DNA of 64,000 nt from Neocallimastix lanati (nom. inval.) (taxonomy: Eukaryota > Neocallimastigomycota > Neocallimastigomycetes > Neocallimastigales > Neocallimastigaceae), in NCBI GenBank assembly GCA_016946835.1, contig JACVTC010000101.1, forward strand, positions 222,501-286,500, read 5' to 3'. The stretch's first letter is position 1, and each line of letters begins with the position of its first letter. Under the pieces are notes generated by a model that saw nothing but the letters and a program-made list of their open reading frames with translations, ran no database searches and was not told where the DNA came from. The translations under genes and the position numbers were made by a program. Below, piece after piece: positions 11,570-21,846 of the stretch.

Positions 11570-11729
11570 CAGGGGAGAGTTGCATTTCGCCAGGTGGCGT
11601 ATAATTACATTATAACATTTTACTAATACGCCACAGTTTTTTTTCTCATATAATTATATTATTATAAATTGAATAAAAAAAAAAGAAAAAAAAACTAATA
11701 CGCCATTTGAAGAAATGTAACTCACCCTG
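11570..11729. mobile_element. 160 bp MITE-like element with terminal inverted repeats
   Basis: The left end is CAGGGGAGAGTTGCATTTC, with GGTGGCGTAT a few bases in. The right end on the complementary strand is CAGGGTGAGTTACATTTC, with AATGGCGTAT a few bases in. The ends are thus about 30 bp imperfect inverted repeats. A second inverted pair lies inside (TGGCGTAT at about 11595 and ATACGCCA at about 11626). There is no coding capacity. Flanks show no convincing 8 or 9 bp target-site duplication, so the transposon superfamily is not proved. It belongs to the dispersed GTTRCATTTC repeat family of this window. Confidence 0.6.
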
Positions 11730-11851
11730 TTATTTGTAATATTTAATTATAAAAATATATTTATAATATTTATTTAATAATCAATATTATTTTAATATTA
11801 TTTATATTTTTTTATTAATAGTTAAATATTTTCTTTAAAAAAAATAAATAC

Positions 11852-12322
11852 ATGAATATTAGTAATATTAGTAAAATTACTCATAATAATTTTCAATTGT
11901 CAAAAATCCAACCTGGTAAAATGCAACTTGAGGAAATGCCTACTATCGTTCTTTCAGAAAGTCAATTCAATGAAAGTTTTATAAAACCTGAACAATATGG
12001 ATTTCGTAATCGGGAGGAATGTATAAGTCTTTACACTACATTAAGAATTATATGTCAGAAAAGAAAATTTGAAAATAAGGATACTTACCTTGCTTTTTTG
12101 GACCTTAAAAAAGCGTATGACTCAGTGCCCATATATAATGTATTAATTAAGATTCATCACTTAGGTATTAGAGGCAAGTGCTATAATTTTATTGAAAATT
12201 TATACATATCTTCCAAGGCTTGTGTAAGAGTTGATGGACAATTATCGGAATCATTTAATATTAAGAAAGGAGTTCGTCAAGGTTGCCCCCTCTCTCCAAT
12301 TTTGTTTAACACCTCAATATAA
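11852..12322 (+). pseudogene. Open fragment of LINE reverse transcriptase
   Basis: A 156-codon frame without internal stops. From about residue 43 on (FIKPEQYGFR) it matches the RT of the 8342 element, including motif A AFLDLKKAYDSVP and motif B GVRQGCPLSPILFN, then leaves the homology abruptly at ILFN and stops five codons later, before motif C (YADD/FADD). It therefore cannot be an active polymerase. The first ~40 residues do not resemble the LINE. No poly-A tail or target-site duplication is seen, so this piece was not placed by a normal retrotransposition event. It is most likely a genomic fragment that happens to remain open. Confidence 0.7.
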
Positions 12323-13385
12323 AACATCTTATTTGAAGAGCATAGTAGGATTTAACGAATCGACACCAGGATATTCATTTGTTTTCCAAATTTGTAATAT
12401 TATTTTTTTTTTTGTTTTGTTTTTCAATTTTATTTTACTTAATAATTTAATAATTATATTATTACTAATTTAAGTACAACGGTATTTTTTAACTAATAAT
12501 AAATACTTTAATATTTTTATTTAATTTTTCTTCATTTAATTTTATTTTTGTAGGTTAATAACCAATTTTCAATGAAAATTAAAATTATTACATTTACCGT
12601 TAACTCATAGAGTTTAAATTAACCAACGATAAATTCACAATGATATTCATATTTTTCGTCAGAATAACTAATTTTTTTTTAACAAATTCATAGGTGGTTA
12701 ATTATATATAAATTTTTATATTAATAATATTAGTTTCATTTTTAATCTTTATACATATATATATATATCGTATACTGCATCCATGATTTATTATGTAAAG
12801 TAATAAAACCAATAATGGATTCTTCTTAAATGAGAATTTATACATAACCAGAAATTTCATTTTTTCAAACCATGATTTTTCAATATGCCCTTTATTAATC
12901 TTTAGACAAAAAAAATTTTTTTTTTCTTATTAATATTAATTATATACCTCTTGTTATAATATATTTGTATGATATAGGTAATACCATTAATAATGGTTGT
13001 TAAATTCACTTTATTTCAATAATACCTCTTTTATGAATTGTAATAACTTCAAATTTTTTGTTTAAAAATAGAGAACTGGAAAATCTGCCTTCCTTTGAAG
13101 CCTCATAGAAATAATTCAATCCTAATATGGATTGAATGTTTCTTTTGGAAATAATATTATAAAAGAAGTATTATTGAAAAGTATAAATTTAATATATATA
13201 AATATAAATATATAATTAATAATAATTTCCTTTTAGATATTGGAAAGTATAAATTTATTTTTATTTTTTCTTTACCATCTTCAAAAATAATTAGAATAAT
13301 AATAAGAAATTAATTAATATAAAATAATTTTTAATTATGATTTTCCATTAATTATGTAATTATAATAATAAAAATAATAATAAAA

Positions 13386-13424
<39 letters not shown>

Positions 13425-13700
13425 TAAATAATAAATAATAAATAATAAATAATAAATGATAAATAATAAATGATAAATGATAAATAATAATAATAATTGA
13501 TAAAGAATTATAAAATTTTCATAATTTTTTATAAAAAGTATACTAATAATAGTAATAATAATCTAATCTTCTTTTATATTTATTAATTACATAAAAATTA
13601 GTATTATTCTTTAAAATAAAAAAAATTTTTTACTATGCACTAACACTATAACAATGTCAATGTCATTTATATTATTTTATTTTATTTTTTTTTTATTTGA
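12323..13700. other. Intergenic DNA with an inverted repeat
   Basis: No gene. A 21 bp inverted repeat with one mismatch lies at 13014-13034 and 13159-13179 (AATACCTCTTTTAT against ATAAAAGAAGTATT), enclosing about 125 bp. An AAT/TAAATAA microsatellite runs at about 13375-13500. Confidence 0.55.
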
Positions 13701-13710
13701 TTTTATTTTA

Positions 13711-13975
13711 TTTTATTCAATCTGTACTTTATATTCATATTCTACTATTTATTTTATTTTATTTTATTCAATCTGTACTTTATATTCATATTCTACTATT
13801 TATTTTATTTTATTTTATTCAATCTGTACTTTATATTCATATTCTACTATTTATTTTATTTTATTTTATTCAATCTGTACTTTATATTCATATTCTACTA
13901 TTTATTTTATTTTATTTTATTCAATCTGTACTTTATATTCATATTCTACTATTTATTTTATTTTATTTTATTTTA
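13711..13975. repeat. 51 bp minisatellite, five copies
   Basis: The unit contains TCTGTACTTTATATTCATA, then TTCTACTATTTATTTTA, and starts at 13721, 13772, 13823, 13874 and 13925, exactly 51 bp apart and nearly identical. Because 51 is divisible by three, two frames stay open across it. These are repeat artefacts, not genes. Confidence 0.95.
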
Positions 13976-14214
13976 TTTTATCCTTAATACTACTACAATT
14001 ATTAATTTTTAAATTTAAATTTATATTTCATAAATAGTAGCAAAAATAAATTTATTTTATCCTTAATACTACTACAATTATTAATTTTTAAATTTAAATT
14101 TATATTTCATAAATAGTAGCAAAAATAAATTTATTTTATCCTTAATACTACTACAATTATTAATTTTTAAATTTAAATTTATATTTCATAAATAGTAGCA
14201 AAAATAAATTTATT
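13976..14214. repeat. 79 bp minisatellite, three copies
   Basis: The unit begins TCCTTAATACTACTACAATT and includes AAATTTAAATTTATATTTC and AATAGTAGCAAAAATAAATT. Copies start at 13981, 14060 and 14139, with a constant 79 bp period and essentially no divergence, indicating recent amplification. It directly abuts the 51 bp minisatellite. Confidence 0.95.
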
Positions 14215-14220
14215 GTGACT

Positions 14221-15114
<894 letters not shown>

Positions 15115-16926
15115 ATGACCAAAAAATATGCAATTGGTATTGACCTAGGTACTACTTATTCCTGTGTTGGTGTTTTTAGAAATGATAATATAGAAATATT
15201 TCAAAACAATGAAGGTTTCCGTATTACTCCTTCTTGCGTTTCGTTTGATGATGAAGAGGTATTAGTTGGTAATTCTGCTGTCTATCAATCAGAAACGAAT
15301 ATAAAAAATACAATATTCAATATTAAGCGTATTATTGGTCGTGATTTTGATGAAGAAAATGTTCAAAATGATATAAAACGTTTTCCATTTAAAGTTATTA
15401 ACAAAAATAATAGACCTTATGTTCAAGTAAAATATAAACGTAACATAGAAGAGTATACGCCAGAAGAAATTTCAAGTAATATTCTTTCAGAAATGAAAGG
15501 AATCGCTGAAGATTATTTAGGAGAGAAAATAACCGATGCTGTCATTACTGTTCCTGCCTATTTTAATGATACTCAGCGTAAAGCTACTATTGATGCAGGA
15601 AAAATAGCTGGATTAAATGTATTACAAATTATTAATGAACCAACAGCAGCTGCTCTTGCCTATGGATTTAATAATAAAATTAAAAGTATTGAAAATATTT
15701 TAGTGATCGATCTTGGAGGTGGTACTTACGATGTATCACTTTTATCTATTATTAATGGAAAATATGAAGTTAAGGCTATTTCAGGAGATACACATTTTGG
15801 AGGAGAAGATTTTAATGAAAAGTTAATTGATTATTTTATCGAAGAAATTAAAACCAAATATGGAAAAGATATTAGATCCGATTCAAACTATTTTAAAATT
15901 AAAAACCGGTTAAAATCAGCTTGTGAACGTTGTAAGATACAATTATCTTCTAAAAAATGTAAAATGGCCTCCATAGAAATTGTCAATATATTTGATGGAA
16001 TTAATTTTAAAAGCAACCTTACTCGTGCACGATTTGAGGAATTAAATAAAGATTTATTTGATAAACTTCTTAAACCAATCAAAGATGTTATTAATTTCAC
16101 AAAAATAAATAAATCTGATGTTAATGAAATTGTTTTAATTGGAGGTTCAACTCGTATTCCTAAAGTACAAGACATTATATCATCTTATTTTGATGGAAAA
16201 GAATTAAAAAAAAAAATAAATCCTGATGAAGCTGTTGCTTATGGTGCAGCCATTCTGGCTTCAAATCTTTCTAACGAAAACCAAGATAAAAAAGAAGATT
16301 TTATATCGGACGTTGTACCTCTTTCTTTGGGTACAGCAGTCAAAGGAAATATTATGAATAACATTATTTATAAGAACTCCAAAATTCCTGTAAAGAAAAC
16401 AGAACGATATATTACTATGTATGATAATCAAACTTCAGTTTCAGTTGAAGTATGCGAAGGAGAAAACTTACTTATTGCTAATAATAAATTATTAGATAAA
16501 TTTATTTTGGAAGGAATTACTCCTAGACCACGAGGTGAAGCAAAAATTGATGTCACTTTTGAAATTAATAAAAATGGTGTTTTAAAAGTTTCAGCCTCAG
16601 AGATAGGAACTTCTCTTTATAATGAAATTACCGTTATAAATAATAAAGGAAGATTATATCAAGAAGAAATTAATAAATTAATAATGAGATCAAATGAAAA
16701 TCGAGAAAATGAGAGGAAGATTATAGAAAAAAAAGAATGTATAAATGCTCTTGAAGAATATGCTTATGAACTTCGTAATAATTTTAAAAATAAACCAGAA
16801 TCATTCAATAAAACTAGATTACTAAATGCCATTAATGAAACTCTTAAATGCATTACTAATTATTCCATAGAAGAATGTAATAGTAAGAAAGCAGAATTAA
16901 AAGTTTTGTCTATTACGGTTTCTTAA
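15115..16926 (+). CDS. Hsp70-family chaperone lacking the EEVD tail (copy 1)
   Basis: A 603-residue ATP-dependent chaperone of the cytosolic Hsp70 type. The nucleotide-binding domain (about 1-385) has DLGTTYSCVGV (Asp10), VPAYFNDTQRKAT, NEPTAAALAYG, DLGGGTYDVS (Asp199, Thr204, Asp206) and IGGSTRIPKVQ, all intact. Linker DVVPLSLG and a recognisable substrate-binding beta domain follow (APRG-like PRPRGEAKIDVTFEIN, VINNKGRL), then a short lid (about 535-603). Typical cytosolic Hsp70s are around 640-650 residues and end in GGMP repeats plus EEVD. Here the protein stops after VLSITVS, so binding to TPR co-chaperones through EEVD is not expected. There is no signal peptide or retention signal. Single exon. 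It is nearly identical over long stretches to the frameshifted copy at 21847. Confidence 0.95.
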   Translation: MTKKYAIGIDLGTTYSCVGVFRNDNIEIFQNNEGFRITPSCVSFDDEEVLVGNSAVYQSETNIKNTIFNIKRIIGRDFDEENVQNDIKRFPFKVINKNNRPYVQVKYKRNIEEYTPEEISSNILSEMKGIAEDYLGEKITDAVITVPAYFNDTQRKATIDAGKIAGLNVLQIINEPTAAALAYGFNNKIKSIENILVIDLGGGTYDVSLLSIINGKYEVKAISGDTHFGGEDFNEKLIDYFIEEIKTKYGKDIRSDSNYFKIKNRLKSACERCKIQLSSKKCKMASIEIVNIFDGINFKSNLTRARFEELNKDLFDKLLKPIKDVINFTKINKSDVNEIVLIGGSTRIPKVQDIISSYFDGKELKKKINPDEAVAYGAAILASNLSNENQDKKEDFISDVVPLSLGTAVKGNIMNNIIYKNSKIPVKKTERYITMYDNQTSVSVEVCEGENLLIANNKLLDKFILEGITPRPRGEAKIDVTFEINKNGVLKVSASEIGTSLYNEITVINNKGRLYQEEINKLIMRSNENRENERKIIEKKECINALEEYAYELRNNFKNKPESFNKTRLLNAINETLKCITNYSIEECNSKKAELKVLSITVS

Positions 16927-16930
16927 TAAA

Positions 16931-16953
16931 TTAACATTTTCAATAAAATGTGA

Positions 16954-16989
<36 letters not shown>

Positions 16990-16997
16990 AACATTTT
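16931..16997. repeat. Tiny poly-A-tailed insertion flanked by a 10 bp duplication
   Basis: TTAACATTTT at 16931-16940 is repeated at 16988-16997. Between them are 15 bases (CAATAAAATGTGACT), a run of 31 A (16956-16986) and a G. The equivalent position downstream of copy 3 has TTAACATTTT only once. This looks like LINE-machinery insertion of a very short polyadenylated RNA end, since it even contains AATAAA. Confidence 0.55.
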
Positions 16998-17517
16998 TGT
17001 CTTTTTTCGTTTTTCCTCTTTTTATATTTTTTTGCATTTTATAATAATTTTTTGAGTTATTAATTATTTTATCACTAAATTTTTAATATAAACAATATAA
17101 TTTTAAATATATTCAAATAAATAATATATCTTTTAATTTTTTTTTAAATAAAAAATTTACATAACAGAAACTTATTATAATAAAATTTTTTTAAATTTTA
17201 TGGTCTATTTTTTATTAAATTAAATAAATAATAAAAGAAGTAAAAAAACATATTTGTAGTATTTATTTATTTTTAAAATGTTTGAAGAAAAAATTAAATA
17301 ATAAGTATATAAATACTAATTAATGTTAAAAAATATATAAATATAAATAATAATTATATGTATATAAAAAAGATTAATTTTTTTTGTCCAAATTTTTTTG
17401 TCCATTTTTTTGTCTAAAAAAATTTTTTATATATATTATATATTATTATTAACCAATTAATTAATAATAATAATAATAACAATAATAATAATAATAATAG
17501 TTAATAATAATAATAAT

Positions 17518-17572
<55 letters not shown>

Positions 17573-18530
17573 GTTAATAATAATAATAATAATAGTTATT
17601 ATTATTATTCTTATTATTATATTTTTGTTTATTTTAAAAAAAAAGATATTGGCTCTGATAAAAATTCCTGTTTTTAAATAAAATAAATAAAACAAACAAT
17701 AACTTTTTATGATAAAATTAGAAAATGCTTTTAATAATTATAATGCGAATTAAAAATAATATTTATATTATATATTAAATATATTGAAAATGATAAAAAC
17801 TTGACATTGATATCAAAAAAAAAAAAAAAACATTATATAAAAGTACGAAGATGGCATCGTAAAAGCTCAATCATTATTAAAGAAATATATGAAATTTAAT
17901 TCGGACATAATACAATATATAATAATAAAATGATCAATTAATAAAACCCCGGGATTAATTTCTTTTTGATTCTATTTATTTTTATAATATATATTTCGAA
18001 ATATCGTAATAGTTTGATAGTTAAATATTATTTAGATAAAAGTATATAATTAAAATATTTTTATATTATATTTTATTTTATTTTAATTAAAAATTATACT
18101 ATTCATATAAATAATTATTTGTACATGTAATATTAATAATTTATAATAAAATAATAATTATTCACAGTCTTTTTTTTATTTTTAATTATTACAAATAAAT
18201 AAAACATTTTTAAATAATAAAAATACTTATTTTGGACATAACATAAAATCACTAATTTATAATATTAATAATAAAAAATATATATTAGTGAAAAAAGACA
18301 AAAAAAAATAAACGATAAAAAAGTAAAATATTATTTCATATTTCATCTTTTATCTATCCAATGATTAATTTAAGATTTTAAAATATTTAGAACTAAAAAG
18401 AGATTTTGATTAGTTGAAAAACAAAATTTACAAATTATAAATATATTTTTGTATAATTTTTTTTTCTTTTTTTTTTTTTTAAAATATATAATTATATTTA
18501 TTTAAAAATAAAAATAAAAAGCAACAAAAA
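16998..18530. other. Spacer between Hsp70 copies 1 and 2
   Basis: The first ~450 bp resemble the downstream flank of copy 3 (TTATTTTATCA, TAAATTT, TAATATAAA, AATATATT), showing that the duplication included the 3' flank. AAT/TAA microsatellite at about 17465-17590. CCCGGG at 17948-17953 is a lone GC-rich spot. Upstream of 18531 the block AAAAAAGTAAAATATTATTT, near 18317, matches the 5' flanks of the other copies. Confidence 0.6.
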
Positions 18531-20882
18531 ATGAAAAAATTTACAGTTGGCATTGATTTAGGTACTGTTAATGCTAGAATAGGAACCTGGAATAATGGTC
18601 ATTTTGAAATAATTGAATTTGACAATTCAGGTAAACGTTATATTCCATCATGTATTTCATTTAATGAAAATGAACTACTGATTGGAAATAGAGCTTTATA
18701 CCAAAGCCAAGTGAATCTAAAAAATACTATATTCGATATAAAACGTATAATTGGTCTTGATTTTAATGATAAAATGATTCATAATATTATAAAAAGCTTG
18801 CCTTTTACAGTTTGTTCCATAAATAAAAAACCGTATGTTCAAGTAAAATATAAAAATGAAGTAAATTATTGTACTATCGAAGAAATTACGAGTATGATTC
18901 TTTTAAAAATGAAAGAAAATGTAGAAGAATTCTCGAATGAAAGTGTGATAGATGCTGTCATTACTATTCCTACTTATTTTACTTCTCATCAACGGGATGC
19001 TACGATTAATGCTGGAATATTGGCTGGCTTTAATATTATTGATTGTATTAGTGAAACGTATGCCGCTGCTATTGCTTATAAAAATAATAATAATATTGAG
19101 AATAAAGAAAATATTTTAATTATAAATCTTGGTGGTAGCTTCTACGAAGCTTCACTTTTTTCTATTTCTAAAGGAGATGTTATACGAAAAGGTACCGATG
19201 GAGACAGTACTTTAGGAGGAGAAATTTTTAATGACAGGTTAATTAATCATTTTATTAAAGAAATTAATACTGAATATGAAAAAGATATAAAAACGGATCC
19301 AAAGTATTTTGAAATTTTGACCCGTCTGAGATTAGCATGTGAAGAAGCAAAGCGTAAACTTTCTTTTGTCAAACAATGTAAAATTGAAATAATTAATCTT
19401 TTTGATGGAATTAATTTTGAAAAGGAAATAACTCGTGAGTTTTTTGAAAATTTAAATAAAGATTTATTTGAAAAACTTATTAATCCAATTGAATATGTTA
19501 TCCATTATTCAAAAATCAGTAAATCTGATGTTAGCGACATTATTTTAATTGGAGGTTCAACTCGTATTCCGAAAGTTCGAGATATCATTTCAACGTGTCT
19601 TGATGGGAAAGAATTAAAGAGTAATATAAATTCTGATGAAGCGGTTACCCAAGGTGCAGCAATACATTCTTCTATTCTTTCTATGGATAATGAAGAAGAA
19701 AATAAAAAATTGAATGAACTTTTTAATAAAAGTAATGAAAAAAATATGAAAGAAAATTTATTGATTAATACCAATGATCCAGAATATAAAAATATCAATA
19801 AATTAAACAAAGAAATGAAAAAGGAATTGGAAAGAATAGAGTCTATGAATAATCTTGAAAGTTTTATTTATGAAGAACGTAATAAATTAATAGAAGGAAA
19901 ATATGATGAATATTTTTCAATTATTAAAGAATCAATAGAAGAAATTAAAAAAAGATATAAAAATAAGAAAGAAAATAATAAATTAAAATCACAACTTGAA
20001 AATAAAATGAACCTAATTCATCAAATGAATGAAATATCCAAAAGAAATAAGGCTTATGAGACTCATGATATAGAAGAAATCTATGAAAATTATAAAAATG
20101 AATTAAAAAAAAGTTTTGAATTATGTCTTGAGTGGATAAAAAGAAATTCAAATGCTAGTATAGAAGTATATGATAATAAAAAAAATGAATTAGTGGATGA
20201 AATGAAATTAATTTACCAAATGATTGAAGAATCTGAAAATGTTAAAAAGAAAAAAAGTAAAGTAAAAGAAATGGAAAGAAAAGTATTTATGAATAATCTT
20301 ATGAATTTTATTAATAAAGAATGTAATAACTTAATAAAAGGAAAATATGATGAATATTTTTCAATTTTTAAAAAATCAATAGAAGAAATTAAAAAAAGAT
20401 ATAAAAATAAGAAAGAAAATAATGAATTAAAATTACAACTTGAAAATAAAATTAACCTAATTCATCAAATGAATGAAATATCCAAAAGAAATAAAAATAT
20501 TAATAAAAATTGCTGTTTCTATAGTGACATATATAAAAATTATAAAATTGAATTAATTGAAAGTTTTAAATCACGTCGCGACTGGATAAAAAAATATCCA
20601 AATGCTAGTATAGAAGAATATAATTATATAAAAAATGAATTAATGTACAAAATGAAATCAATTCACCAAATAATTGAAGAATATGAAAATATTAAAAAGA
20701 AAAAAAGAGATCAGTTGGTAAATCTTAATTTAGAACTTAAAAATGAATTCAATAGACTTTATGATAACATTAATATTTGGATTGCAAATAATTACGATAA
20801 TCCAGATATTAGAATAGATGATTATAATAATATAATACTTAATCTAAAACCTTTATTATTAAACTTAAAAAATATAGAATAA
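18531..20882 (+). CDS. Hsp70-like pseudo-ATPase fused to repeated lid-like helical modules
   Basis: A 783-residue protein. Residues 1-385 align throughout with the Hsp70 nucleotide-binding domain (IPTYFTSHQRDAT, IGGSTRIPKVR), but catalytic positions are changed: DLGTTYS reads DLGTVNA, and DLGGGTYD reads NLGGSFYE (Asn199, Phe204, Glu206 where copy 1 has Asp, Thr, Asp). The NEPTAAA motif reads SETYAAA. It is therefore probably ATPase-weak or dead (inference). The beta substrate-binding domain is absent, with no PLSLG linker or PRG segment. After a charged linker (about 386-438) come two 148-residue modules (439-586, 587-734) and a partial third, each ending in a helix like the Hsp70 lid (LEWIKRNSNASIEVYDNK; RDWIKKYPNASIEEYN; NIWIANN...IDDYNN). 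The modules are a 444 bp DNA-level tandem duplication. Lys-rich, probably coiled and cytosolic. Single exon. Confidence 0.9.
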   Translation: MKKFTVGIDLGTVNARIGTWNNGHFEIIEFDNSGKRYIPSCISFNENELLIGNRALYQSQVNLKNTIFDIKRIIGLDFNDKMIHNIIKSLPFTVCSINKKPYVQVKYKNEVNYCTIEEITSMILLKMKENVEEFSNESVIDAVITIPTYFTSHQRDATINAGILAGFNIIDCISETYAAAIAYKNNNNIENKENILIINLGGSFYEASLFSISKGDVIRKGTDGDSTLGGEIFNDRLINHFIKEINTEYEKDIKTDPKYFEILTRLRLACEEAKRKLSFVKQCKIEIINLFDGINFEKEITREFFENLNKDLFEKLINPIEYVIHYSKISKSDVSDIILIGGSTRIPKVRDIISTCLDGKELKSNINSDEAVTQGAAIHSSILSMDNEEENKKLNELFNKSNEKNMKENLLINTNDPEYKNINKLNKEMKKELERIESMNNLESFIYEERNKLIEGKYDEYFSIIKESIEEIKKRYKNKKENNKLKSQLENKMNLIHQMNEISKRNKAYETHDIEEIYENYKNELKKSFELCLEWIKRNSNASIEVYDNKKNELVDEMKLIYQMIEESENVKKKKSKVKEMERKVFMNNLMNFINKECNNLIKGKYDEYFSIFKKSIEEIKKRYKNKKENNELKLQLENKINLIHQMNEISKRNKNINKNCCFYSDIYKNYKIELIESFKSRRDWIKKYPNASIEEYNYIKNELMYKMKSIHQIIEEYENIKKKKRDQLVNLNLELKNEFNRLYDNINIWIANNYDNPDIRIDDYNNIILNLKPLLLNLKNIE

Positions 20883-21104
20883 TTATTGAATATCTCATGA
20901 AAGAGAAAAATATTAAATATATAATGTTATTATATTATTTTTTAATAAAATTCATATATTATTAAATATATAAATATTATTAAATATATAAATATTATTA
21001 AATATATAAATATTATTAAATATATAAATATATTAATTTACACATAAAAATATTAATTTTAGATATTTGTAAACTTTAAACTTTTAATTTTATTTTTTAA
21101 ATTT
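20883..21104. repeat. Short tandem repeat downstream of the pseudo-Hsp70
   Basis: About four head-to-tail copies of an 18 bp unit (ATTAAATATATAAATATT) at about 20955-21030. Otherwise plain AT-rich sequence. Confidence 0.6.
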
Positions 21105-21846
21105 TAAAATTTTTTTAAAAGTCACATTTCGTAATTAACTACTTCCTTTTTTTTGAACTAATATAAAATAATAATATATAGGAAAAGTAAATTGAAAGTT
21201 TTCTTTGCCCAGTTTAAAATTTTTAAATTTTTTTTTTTTGTTAATAAAAATATAATACTATTATTAATATTGATACCAATAATTTATAATTGATAATTAT
21301 TTTAGAGCTAAATATTTCTATATGGTTAAAGAAATTAAATAAAAAGAGCAATTAATTACTACTTATACTAAAATAAAAAATGGGGGTTTTAATTATTATA
21401 ATGTAATTCATATATATAAAAAGTTTTAAGTATTTTATTTTTTTATTATTATTAATATTTTAATGAGAAAAAAGGAACAGTAAAGAAGTAATTATTATTT
21501 TATCTTTTAAATAAAAATAAAAAGGAGGGGTAAAAAAGTAAATATTATTTCAGATTTCATATTTTATTTTTTGTATGTACAAAAATAAAATCATAGTGTT
21601 ATAATTGCATTAATTAAAAAGTAATTTTTATTGGTTTATACCATGAATATTCAAAAAATTTTTAAATTTTAAAAAAAAAAAAAAAAAAAAAAAAATTCTA
21701 ATTTTTACTTTTATTTTTTATTTTTTTTTTTTTTTTATTCATTTCGAAAAAATTAAAAGTAAATATTTAATAATAGATATTTAAAATTTACAAAAAAAAA
21801 AATAAAAAAGAAACACTTTTAAATTATAATATTTATAAATTAAAAA
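21105..21846 (+). repeat. Duplicated 5' flank of Hsp70 copy 3
   Basis: Partner of 14221-15114, with the same ordered blocks including ATATAGGAAAAGTAA, AGGAGGGGTAAAAAAGTAA and TTCATTTCGAAAAAATT. It shows that copies 1 and 3 arose by a segmental duplication including the promoter. Divergence is mostly indels in homopolymers. Confidence 0.75.

Noticed and set aside
13654-14037. Two overlapping frames across the 51 bp repeats
   Set aside because: Repeat length divisible by three keeps frames open; the product is a low-complexity FYSICTLYSYS repeat without start context.
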